64,000 nt of DNA from Sphagnum compactum (taxonomy: Eukaryota > Bryophyta > Sphagnopsida > Sphagnales). Below the pieces are notes generated by a model. That model was not told where the DNA came from and made no database searches. It was given only the letters and a program-made list of their open reading frames with translations. The stretch spans positions 4,845,207-4,909,206 of the forward strand of contig OZ234496.1 in assembly GCA_965153455.1 (NCBI GenBank). Reading direction: 5' to 3'. Below, in pieces: positions 1 through 10,054 of the stretch (position 1 is its first letter; each line of letters opens with the position of its first letter). Both the position numbers and the translations under genes were made by a program.

Positions 1-4
1 ATCC

Positions 5-406
5 TTACGCATCTTGAAAATAAAACACATCATTTGGATGACTAAATGCCCATGTGCAAAGGGAAATGGCCGGATTTTGGTATAAACGCGAACTCCCTTT
101 TTTGTGTTTGTGATCCAAGTAAGCAATGTCTTGTTGTTTAATGAAATCATCCCTTGTCATCACTTCTCTTGCATTGATTTTAGCCCAGCATATTGCCTTA
201 TGCTTATCGTATATTTGTTTGACGGTGTAACCTAAACCCAATTGGGTCCAAATGTGGTCCTTGAGGGCTTGTGACATTCGTGGGGCAAAAAAAGATGGTC
301 GCACACTGGAATCAAGGTCATGTTTGCCATGTGCAAGCTCACCATTGACCTGTGTATGAAGTTGATGGTAGAAGATTATCTTTGCCACCTCAAGTTGTGT
401 GTACAA
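5..406 (-). pseudogene. Mutator-like (MULE/FAR1-type) transposase-associated ORF fragment
   Basis: A 133-codon frame starts inside the window and stops at 5-7. I recognise the segment with YTVKQIYDKHKAICW, then MTRDDFIKQQDIAYLD, then a Trp-rich stretch ending DVFYFQDA. This resembles the region upstream of the catalytic domain in Mutator-like/SWIM transposon proteins repeated in moss, fern and gymnosperm genomes. The conserved Cys/His and catalytic parts are not in the window. A second minus-strand frame at 427-684 lies just upstream and could be its decayed 5' continuation, but I see no family motif there. The family assignment is from memory; the alternative is an unrelated repetitive ORF. 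Confidence 0.45.
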
Positions 407-1171
407 TTGCCTAATCGAAAATTGAGTTAAACGACCTCGTTTAATGGATCAATGGTGATTTGGGTCTCCACGATTATCTTCCAGCCCATACCCACATGCC
501 TACCTACAAAATGTGGAATCGATTTAGGACCTAAAGTTTGGTACAATATGAGGTTAAAAAATAAGTTCCATATAACAAAAGTGAATAATAGAACATCATA
601 CCAAATATGGCTGAGGTGGTTTTGGATTCTTGGCATTTTTACATTTTCTTGTGAGGGTACCCGCTTATAAATGTTCCATTCCATCGGGGAGTCTTCATGG
701 CTTCGTTCACCATTTAAAAATTCCGAGATTCGTGCATGTGGGATGTATGCATATTCAACCTCGATTATATGTGCCCCTCCATGTCGAACATCTTTTTTTC
801 ACACCAAGTCCATGTTGTTAAAGGGTGACTTCTTTAGGTTTTGAATTTCAATATGTTGAGATTTTGAAGCATGACCGATGTTTGAAACTATGCTTTGAAC
901 TAATTGTACAAGAAAAAACAATAAATTGATATTAATGTCCAAAACTTTATATTTGCAATATGTTGAATTACATGTTAATTGTCATATTCAATACTAATGC
1001 AAATGTACATGTTTTAAATACTTAATTTGTATCCCTCATCTAAACTTTATACAATCATGCACATAATACCCTAAATGTTAAGTATGGAGAACATATGATA
1101 TGGTATATGGCCATAATTGTAAATTTTAAATCCATATTATTTATGGATAATCTAAATGTAATACCCACATG
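407..1171. other. AT-rich flank without a supported gene
   Basis: Short frames on both strands show no recognisable motif. The 5' part may be decayed transposon sequence continuous with the minus-strand transposase fragment; from about 840 it is plain AT-rich DNA. Confidence 0.5.
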
Positions 1172-1740
1172 ATAGTTAACAAACTGCACTATTTATGGAA
1201 AAAATAAATGCAATACCTAGATGACAATTTAAAGATGCACATTATATATGGGGGAAAAATGCAATACCCACATTATGACCCTAATCCACACTATATGTGG
1301 AAGCCCTAAATGTAGTACCTACATGACAATTTAAAGATGCACACTATATATGGGGGAAAATTGCTATACCCACAATATGACCCTAATCCACATTATATGT
1401 GGAAGCCCTAAATGCAGTACCTACATGATAATTTAAAGATGCACACTATATATGGGGGAAAACTGTAATACCCACATTATGACCCTAATCCACACTACAT
1501 GTGGGAGCCCTAAATGCAATACCTACATGACAGTTTAAAGATGCACAGTGTATATGGGGGGAAAATGCAATACCTACATGGTAATTTAAAGATGCACATT
1601 GTATGTGGGGGAAAAATGCAATATTTGCATAACAATTTAAAGATGCACACTATATATGGGTGGCAAAATGTAATATTGGCATTATGACCCTAATTCCACA
1701 CTATTTATGGGAGGCCAAAATGCTAAATCCATATATCAAA
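1172..1740. repeat. Tandem array with 51-bp unit and 102-bp higher-order period
   Basis: The anchor ACAATTTAAAGATGCAC (with small variants) begins at about 1223, 1325, 1427, 1529, 1580 and 1631, giving spacings of 102, 102, 102, 51 and 51. Each 102-bp unit holds two half-related monomers, one with the anchor followed by TATATATGGGGG, the other with GACCCTAATCCACA. The last two units are single monomers. The array is degenerate at both edges. No coding potential is seen. Confidence 0.85.
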
Positions 1741-2769
1741 CATGGAACATTCTTAGTGGAATTTGATGACCATATTAAAACCATATAGGGAAATTGATTT
1801 CTTTAAATTGAGAACAAAACAATAAGAAAACATAAGAAAATGATTAAAAAAAAAATCATACCGTTGATGTTAAAGGATGATATCACATTCAAAGGAATTG
1901 TATTTTGATTTGAAAACACAATCTAAATAAATCAACACACATTTCATTAAACCTTAAACTTAGAACCCTAAATAATCCTAATGATAAATGCTCTCAACCT
2001 AATGCATATACAAACAAAACTACAAATGGAATACAAAAAACATTTATAACAACTATGTTTTGAATGTTAAAATTAATCACCCTAAAAATTATAATGAATG
2101 GAAGCATTAGCCTTAGAGTTTAAAACTAATTACCCCGAAAATTTATATATAAACTTAGACAATTTTAATGGTAAATGTCATAAACATATACAAATGCCAT
2201 ACAAAATAATCTTTTAGGAATGAGTGATGAATTTCAATTGAAACACAATGGAAAGAAAAAATTAAATGAATGAAATGAGAGTTTACTCTTTTACCTTTAG
2301 TGTGGTCACTTTAACTTGAGACTTTCTTCATCCACCTTCAAAAGAAATAAAATGCATATTATTGCAAATATTTGTATGTGAAAATTTGGCCAAATTCCCC
2401 CCCCAAAATCCAACCTAGGATTGATATTGATTAGTATTAAAAATTGTGCAAATATTCATAAATGTTTGATGTCTTTTTAATTCTAAATTTATCAAGCCTA
2501 TTGCTTAATTAAACTAAGTACATTTTGCATTAAATGGTCCAAAGTGGAGGTAGAGGATTGCCACCAAAAAACATTTCGCAATTGCAATACCCACATTTTA
2601 CATTATAATTTTGCAATTGAAGTCCATAATTTGCAAGTGCATAGGTAGGTATAATGACTTGTGGGGAGGTAGGTTTTGCTAATAAGTAGATGTTTTGCAA
2701 ATAATTAAAATGGCATTACTGAAAAATGTATCTACTTTTTTGGTTAATTTCTGGAGTAGGAATTAGGTA
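1741..2769. other. AT-rich intergenic DNA
   Basis: No open frame with recognisable content and no clear repeat unit on either strand. Confidence 0.5.
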
Positions 2770-3365
2770 GAAGTTTAACCAATAAGATATATAGAGTTTG
2801 CAAAGACATAGAAGTTTAGCTAAGAAGAAATATAGGTTTAGCCAAAATATACAAATTTAACGAAGAAGAAATATAAGTTTAACTAAGAAAAATAATTTTA
2901 ACTAAGAAGATATATAGGTTTTGCCAAAAAAAAAGTTTAACCATTAAGATATATGTTTACAAAAAAAAAGTAATTTAGCCAAGAAATAAAAGTTTAACCA
3001 ATAAGAAATATAGGTTTAGCCAAGAGATAGAAGTTTAGCCAAAAAATATAAGTTCAACCAATAAGAAATATAGGTTTAGCCAAGAGATAGAAGTTTAGCC
3101 AATAAGAAATATAGGTTTAGGCAAAAAGAAGAAGTTAGCTAGTAAGATATATAGGTTTAGCCAAGAGATAAAATTTTAGTCAAGAAAAAATATAAGTTTA
3201 GCGAATAAATAAAAGTTAGCTAGTAAAATATAGGTTTAGTCAAGAGATAAAAATTTGGCCAATAAAATATATAGGTTTTGCTAAGAGATAAAAGTTTAGT
3301 CAAGAAAAACTATAAGTTTAGCCAAGAAAAAATATAGGTTTAGCCAAGAGGACATAAGAGTTTTG
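2770..3365. repeat. Degenerate short-unit tandem array (GTTTAGCCAA family)
   Basis: The motif RGTTTAGCCAA followed by an A/G-rich spacer (AATAAGAAATATA, GAGATAGAA) recurs roughly every 20-30 bp. A near-perfect 60-bp repeat is visible at 3001-3060 and 3061-3110. Array units drift strongly towards both ends, as in an old microsatellite-derived array. Confidence 0.8.
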
Positions 3366-3667
3366 CCAAGGTAAGTAAAGGATAAATTGTAAGTTAGTAG
3401 GCAGGGCTAAAATTTAGGTCAATATAGTAGCTAGGTGGGTGGTAGTATGGAGGTCATGGTTGGGAAAAAATTGGCAATGAAAAAAAAAATGGTCGAGGGT
3501 CAGCAGCCAAAAAAGATTGACTGTGGGAGAATGTTGGTTAATGTAAGGTAAAGAGGTGAATGAAAAAGAGGCGAATCATCCAGCCCATCCTATGGACAGC
3601 ACGGCCAACTGCTGCAGCAGTCAATGGGGGCTGGTTCACTCTGCCCTTGCTCCACATGCCGCAGCCC

Positions 3668-4575
3668 CACACCAGCATTTCTTTTCAAAAAGTTTTAAAA
3701 GAAAGAAGGAAGGAAAACCCTATACATAAAAAACCAGGGCCGGGAAGCCCATCCACAAGAAATACAAGGCAAATAAAAGCACCAAAACATAACGCAGTAA
3801 AGAACATAACAATCAAGACACCACTAATACACAAATAAAATTAGAGACTGTAAACTAAGAAAAACTGCTTGTGAGAGAGAGGAGGTTCCTTCACTCCAAG
3901 TACTGAATGATAGAATATTAATATTCTGAATACGGAATTGCACACTGCTTGAGAGAGAGAGAAGCCTCCTTCACTCCCAATACAGAATGATAGATTATTA
4001 ATATGTTGAATACAGAAGTTGCACACTGCCTGCCAGAGAGAGAGAAGGCTCCTTCACTCCGAGTAAGGAATGATAGATTATAAATATGTTGAATACTGAA
4101 GTTGCACACTGCTTGCAAGAGAGAGAGAAGGCTCCCTGACTGAGTCTAAGGAATGATAGGTTATTAATATGTTAAATATGGAAGTTGTACACTGCTTGCA
4201 AGAGAGACAGAAGGCTTCCTGACTGAGTAAGAAATGATAGGTTATTAATATGCTGAATACGGAAGTTGCAGAACACCACACATGAGAAGCTGCATAATAT
4301 GAAAATAAGAACGTGGCCTTCAATTATATTCAATTGCAAACCAGTCCATTATGCAATTTGAGCGCCCAATTGGGGCCACATTGAACTAGCATCCACCGAC
4401 ATGCACCATGAAGGATGGATGGTAAGTGATAACGAAACAGTTTTCTGTTGGGTTTCAGTTCCCTTGGTAACCATCAAGGTTAGCTCAGATGCTTTTTTTT
4501 TTTCCACTCCCTACCTACTAACAACCCACAAGCAGATTATTAGTAGGTAGGTAGTCAAAATGGCCCTTCCTTTCG
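3668..4575 (+). repeat. Orphan copy of the LRR-Roc-COR gene 5' flank
   Basis: This stretch matches the DNA upstream of genes A, B and C in order: the block containing AAAGCACCAAAACA, the GAGAGA-type minisatellite, the block with CATGAAGGATGGATGGTAAG, and the hairpin near 4515. Similarity stops close to 4575, before the poly-C/CCAAT segment and the coding exons. No LRR exon follows. It is either a truncated fourth duplicate or a copy of a dispersed element that sits in all these promoters. Confidence 0.75.
3866..4280. repeat. ~82-bp GAGAGA/TTGAATA minisatellite, about five units
   Basis: The unit runs CACACTGCTTG-(GA)n-AGGCTCCTTCACTC-GAATGATAGATTATTAATATGTTGAATA with starts near 3866, 3941, 4022, 4105 and 4188. 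Spacing is 81-83 bp. The reverse strand stays open through parts of it only because unit lengths are close to multiples of three. The same minisatellite lies upstream of genes A and B with two units each and of gene C with about four. Confidence 0.85.
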
Positions 4576-4807
4576 AATATATAAACACACATTGGGAACC
4601 CATTGTGAACTTGATGAGGACAAAGTGAAAACTTGATGGGAACAACAAAAATCCACAAAAACCTATACCCCCCACGTAGTCTATCCACCACCCCCCAGTT
4701 GGAAAAAAACTGGGTCTAAGCCTAGGGGGTGCCCTGGAGAAAATGGGTGAAGAACCAGGGCCCAGGACCCAGGGCTGAAGGATGTGCAAGGCAAGCTTCT
4801 TGCCCAT

Positions 4808-5000
4808 TGAAACTGACGTCGTTCCTCTGACAGATTCTAATTATTATGTTAGTTCCAGACAATCACTTATTCACACACACTAGTACACTAGAACACTTGA
4901 GGTCCTGTATTGTAGTGGAGGGTGACAGTTCAGTACTATGCACATTAAGTCGGTGAAGTGCGAGGGAACTGCATGTAGTTCACTAGCACTTGGAAATTAG
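4808..5000. repeat. Diverged dispersed repeat, copy 1
   Basis: Shares ordered blocks with 7005-7225, including AGTTCCAGACAATCA, GGTGAAGTG and AGCACTTGGAAAT, with substitutions and indels between them. Function unknown. Confidence 0.6.
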
Positions 5001-5187
5001 TCAATGAAGGGAGAAAAAAAAGCCAGGTCAAGTGTTTGATGCATTCTATTCTGGTACATGCATAACAGGTTTGCCCAAAACATAATTTTAAATAAACAAA
5101 CGAAAAAGTTGGAAAAACATGAGCCCATAAAGATATCCATAAAGTCACCCTGTCTTTGGGCCTCCTTTCAACCCCAAACCCCATCGA

Positions 5188-5611
5188 GGTGCTAAATACC
5201 CCCTAACGAGCTCTGTCGGGCCCTGGTTTCGGGCCTGACAGTGCAGCTCTGCAGAGAACTGTGGTGTTCTGCCGCAGGGTTTAAAAATTTTTGGCCTTTC
5301 TGACTTGGTGTCTGCAATAAATGTAAAAAGTAAACCCCCATTTCTCTATGCCTGGTATTATTCCAATGGTTAGTGTTACATTTCCTGCAGGGGAGGTCGT
5401 GGGTTTCAATACCTGCGCCCTGCAATGCACAACATGTGCCCCGAACACTGGCAATGAAGAAAAGCAGAACGTTCCTCGTTCAGTTGAAGAACTGAAGAAA
5501 ATTGAAAACAGGGTTGTGGTTTCTTGCAGAACTGTGAAAAGCTGAAAAAGGTGTGCAAGACGACAAGCGAAACCAGTGCCGGACAGAGGTCGTTAGGGGG
5601 TGTTTAGTGCC
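5188..5611. mobile_element. 424-bp element with ~32-bp terminal inverted repeats and tRNA-like internal promoter boxes
   Basis: The left end GGTGCTAAATACCCCCTAAC is the inverted, slightly diverged counterpart of the right end GTTAGGGGGTGTTTAGTGCC; the match extends inward through a CTCTGTC block. Inside, ATGGTTAGTGTTAC (5357-5372) and GGGTTTCAATACC (about 5400-5412) resemble polymerase III A and B boxes at SINE-like spacing. I do not see an unambiguous target-site duplication. It could be a MITE, or a SINE nested in a MITE. Confidence 0.6.
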
Positions 5612-8600
5612 TTGCCCCCCTCTCAACCTCAATTCAGTGGTATCCGCAAAGTAATGAAATTGCATTAAATCTGGGTATGAAATGTTAAAATTTAGCAATT
5701 TAATGCACAGGGTTTGAGAATAATTATAGTACCGGTACATGTAGGAGGAATGAAAATATATGTAACAACACTAGAGGCCCTTAGGAGAAAGGAAAGAGGA
5801 GTGAAGTGTTCCTTACTTTATGGATACCTTTAATGCATTCTGTCAATGTCAAGTTCCACACTCCACGTGACCAGTGCTTCTTTAAGGAATTGACTTATGC
5901 AGCCTAATGGCTATCACTCATAGAAAGATTTTTAAAAAATGGCAATTATCCCTAGAAAGATTTCACTAAGTCTCATTACAAGCAAGATGTGAAGTAAAAA
6001 GATTTAATCATCCTTCTAAAATTCTTTGTGCACACTCAAAACTAACCATAGAAATCTAGCAATTTCAGAAGAAATATTTTTAGAAAATGGGTATGTGAAT
6101 TAGATGCGCATTGGGGATGCCTTTCAAGTTCAAGGTTTTTTAAAAAAATTATTGAGATTGGCCCAATCCAAAAGAGAAAACCCCTCACATTTTGAAAGTC
6201 ACCCAACATCAAAATTTCTATCCTAGATGGGTTGTAGATATACTTTTCAAAATCCTGTTCTGTATTGATAACTTTTATGTATGTAATATCTAAACATGGC
6301 AACTTTTAACAATTTCCCCTGGAAAATATGTCAAAATTTGCAAAAAAAATCCCAAAAAGACCTTTGTAGCATTTGCATGCGATTTTTTTCCTATTGCCAC
6401 AATGCAAAAATTCACCCAAAAGAAACCATTGACCATCACCCTCCTAAACTCTGAAGTACCCAACTCCACTTTGGGTAACACCAAAAACCCCGCCATGAGA
6501 CAGGGTATAAGTTTCTCATTTCACAATTTTTGAACCAACAGAGCAAAAGTTATTCAATTTAAAGTGATTATTGTCCTTAGAAATTTTAAAAATTTTAACA
6601 ATGATTTTTTCACAAATTAATTTAGCAAAGTTCCATATGAACATTGGAGTTAAGCCCCCTGATAGTATTAAGATGGAAGGTTTTAAGTTTTAATGATATA
6701 CATGGGTCGATTACAAATTATCTGTATGGTTGCACTTAAATTTTAGGCAGATGGCCAGAGAGCTGGCCCTCCTCCTTTGCTGAACTCATTTTATAAATTG
6801 TTGTTTCATGTTGACAGGACCCTTGTAAAAATGTGTTGGTGTGTGTTTTAAGGGTACTTGTCAGAATCCCTCAAGTAACCATTGAACATCACTACCTGTG
6901 CAGCAGCGAGGATGTGGCCCCTGTTGTAGACTGTGGATTTTAATGAAAATTTGTGGAAAACTGACAGCCCCAGGGATGGGCAATGCTTGCTCTGTAGCCT
7001 TTTGCAACTGACCTCTTTTCTCTGACAAAAGTTAACTAATATTCAGTTCCAGACAATCATTCACTGGAAAACATGAGTGTATTACATCAATCGATCTGAT
7101 CTGATGAATTGTATCAGAAACAATGTACCTTTGAGTTACGTACGGTGCATATCGAGGAAGTTGGTGAAGTGTGAGAGGCGACTATATGTGGTTTACCAGC
7201 ACTTGGAAATGAGCCAGTTTGGAGTGCTGTATGAAAACCCACATGCTTGTCAGTGTCCAGGGGTTCCAAGTTCTGGGCCAATTCATGTTCAAATTACACA
7301 GAATCCATGATCTGTAGGATCCTCACCAGCCTTTTTTTTCCCATTGTGGTGATGGAGCATCAGTGGCCATCATCCCAAAAAGTATCTAGCATCCATGGAA
7401 ACAATAGAAAATCTGGCAAAAAAAACCCTGACTTAAAACTAAGAACCTGTTTACATATGGTGAACTCTTTTTGGAGGTGTAATCAAATTTGGTGAAAATT
7501 TTAAAAATCCACAAAAGAATAGTCTTCTTTTAACTTTTTTGGGTGCAATTTTGCACCACTTTGTTATATAAAAAAAAGTTGATATATCCTGTGCTCTTAT
7601 GTCAATGCTTAGAATGGTTCATTATTGTCAACACATGTAAAAAGAATACAAAAATATTTTGAATGATACCTCAAAGATCCAAATCAAAATATGACTCACA
7701 TGTAACAATTCAAGAATCCAAGCCCAAAAAACACAATGCAAATCACACAAATTCAATACAAAAAAAACTTGCATAAATCATTGAAAACAAGTAACAACTA
7801 AACATGTGTGTTTTGAAATCTTAAAAGATCAAAAGTGATTTGAAATCACACCAGTTGAAATGATATCCCACACACTAAATATTTAAAATTGTGTTCACAA
7901 TAAAAACAAGTTTCAAGCTTACTTACCTCAATTTATTTATTATAATTAGGATGTAGACATGTAACCAATAGAAAACTCCTAACAATAGTCATGCATTCTT
8001 ATGTCCACATACAACCATCATTGTCAACACACATGTAACACATAATACAAAAATAGCTTGAATAATATAACACATGCAAACCGCCTCTCTATCTAGGTCA
8101 AGTCCTCCTAAGCCATATAACAATGCAATAAATATCATATCGAAATCCACCATGAATGAACATTTTGGTTTTTAAGGTGGAAAGACCAATGCAAAATATG
8201 AGTTCCATCGTTAGTTTCCTAGGTGCATTCCAATGTTGGGTAATTCATAGAAATCAAGTGAGAACCATCTCGATTTTCGAGGCGATTTTCACCCTAAATT
8301 TCATGGATTATCATTTTTTTTCACACAAAGGATGAAATTTGAGTTTCTTGGTTCTCACTAAGTTGAGAACCGAGCATCATGAGAATCAATCATGTTCTCT
8401 TTGTTAAAAAAACTTGATACCTGAGGAAGGTACTGGATTTAAAATACCAATCCCAATTCTCACCCTTGCATATAGGAAAAACAATTTTAAAAATACATGT
8501 CAGGTGTTAAATGAATATTAAGAAAAAACTAGTTTCAATGATTTTTAAAAAAAAATTGAAACACAAGTTCCTATATGGGTTGAACCTAGATCCGGTTTTC

Positions 8601-8727
8601 AACCCAATAGGTAGTAGAGTTTTCCATAAAATAAAGAAATAAAAATCATAAAATCATAAAAAGAATGAGATTTCTAAAACCTAGTGAAAACAATACAATG
8701 GACTTAAATAGAATGCAATCAGAATTC
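5612..8727. other. Intergenic DNA with diverged repeats, no supported gene
   Basis: Contains the second copy of the 4808-5000 repeat at 7005-7225, and a stretch near 6515-6620 that weakly resembles 45060-45125 (TTTCACAATTTTTG-ACCAA). Open frames here are under 90 codons and without motifs. Confidence 0.5.
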
Positions 8728-8734
8728 AAGCTCG

Positions 8735-8880
8735 AGAGAAGCCTCCTTCACTCAGAGTAATAAATGATAGAGTACTAATATGTTGAATATGGAAGTTGCA
8801 CACTGCTTGAGAGAGAGAAGCCTCCTTCACTCCCAATACGGAATAATAAATTATTAATATGTTGAATATGGAAGTTGAAG
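8735..8880. repeat. ~82-bp minisatellite upstream of gene A, two units
   Basis: Two units of the GAGAGAGAAGCCTCCTTCACTC / TTGAATATGGAAGTTG repeat. The array is shorter than in the orphan flank (five units) and gene C (about four). Confidence 0.8.
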
Positions 8881-9123
8881 AGCACCACACATGAAAAGGG
8901 GCATAATATGAAAATAAAAATGTATCCTTCAAAAATCGTACTCAATTGCAAACCACTCCATTATGCAATTTGAGCACCCAATTAGGGCCACAATGAACTA
9001 GCACCCACTGACATGCACCATGAAGGATGGATGGTAAGTGATAAGGAAACAGTTCTCTGTTGGGTTTCAGTTCCCTTGCTAACCATGGTGGTTAGCTCAG
9101 TTGCTTTTTTTCGCACGGCCTAT

Positions 9124-9155
9124 CTACTAACAACCCACAAGCAGGTTGTTAGTAG
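9124..9155. promoter_or_regulatory. Conserved perfect inverted repeat upstream of gene A
   Basis: CTACTAACAACC (9124-9135) is followed after 8 bases by its exact reverse complement GGTTGTTAGTAG (9144-9155). The same 12-bp stem is intact upstream of B and C and has one mismatch in the orphan flank. It may be a DNA cruciform or RNA hairpin, or the core of an old small transposon; no function can be read from the sequence. Confidence 0.5.
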
Positions 9156-9357
9156 GCAGGCAGTCAAAATGGGCCTTCCTACTTGCCTTGGTAGTTATCT
9201 GAATTGTTACCTATGTACCTATATGTGACACCTATTTCCTAGAGAATTGGTTACCAAGGTGAAACCAAATATGGATTAACTCAGTTCAGGTTCATCCACA
9301 ACTGAGTAATATCAGGCATCCAGTGGATGGTGCGCTGGTGGGTGCCGGTTGACTGTG

Positions 9358-9378
9358 CCCCCCCCCCCCCCCCCCAAT
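9358..9378 (+). promoter_or_regulatory. Poly-C tract abutting CCAAT box, gene A
   Basis: A run of 18 C residues (9358-9375) merges into CCAATCAGAG. The CCAAT pentamer is at 9374-9378, about 680 bp before the start codon. The arrangement is conserved in B (22 C) and C (8 C, T, 19 C). The tract differs in length in all three copies. A promoter role is an inference from position and conservation. Confidence 0.4.
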
Positions 9379-10054
9379 CAGAGAGCTGGACAGTAGGCTT
9401 CCTCTTCTGGCTATAACGGGAGACTGAGTTTTCTGCAATGCTCTGCATTTTTTCCTTTCGATCTGCTCTTTCATGTGTGTTTGATGGTTCTATTGTTATC
9501 GTGTTAGCTACCAAAGTCATTTGCCACTGCTGCTTTGTTGTGTTCAAAATTTTGGTGGTGCTTTTGGAGTTGCTATGCGAGTATCGGACCCTTGGAAAGT
9601 CTCTTCCTTCCCTTTACCGCTGAGTTTGTTTCGTGTTTTTTTTAGAGCTTTAAATGTTTTGGATCAGCATTCAATGGAGTCTAGCAACCACCTCTTTCCT
9701 CCTCCTTAACCATTATAATTTAAGAGCTATCCTTCACTAGCTAGGTCTCAATATGAACTTGCTGTAGAGTTGTGAAGCTTGATAGAAATCGAGCTCTGCG
9801 TTTGAATGTGGTTGGAAAGGTTCGTGTGCGTAGTGGTACTGAGCTAAGAGTGCAAGGAAACTAGTTAGGCCAGCTATTCCTAGAGAAAGGTCTCTTTCCT
9901 TTTGGTTGAAGGTGACAGGCTGATGTACACGTGGTGAGAATTGCGAAGGAGTATGGTCGACAGTCTACCCTGAAATCCGTGTGGATCATCCATCAAGCAT
10001 AAGTTATCTATTGTTGTTCAGGTTTCAACTTAGAAGCTTTTCGGCTTGTTGATC

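Noticed and set aside
1172-1740. Possible CRISPR array
   Set aside because: Anchor spacing is regular but the whole unit is repeated, with no unique spacers, in eukaryotic DNA with introns.
3841-4323. Overlapping minus-strand frames with repeated CNF.IQHI.NLSF units, which look like a repeat protein
   Set aside because: They are translations of the GAGAGA minisatellite. Frames shift between units, and the same DNA upstream of A, B and C gives different, broken frames.
9281-9547. Minus-strand frames with poly-Gly and plus-strand MPPPPPPP frames at each poly-C tract
   Set aside because: Homopolymer artefacts in the promoter region. Tract length differs in each copy, which would frameshift any product.
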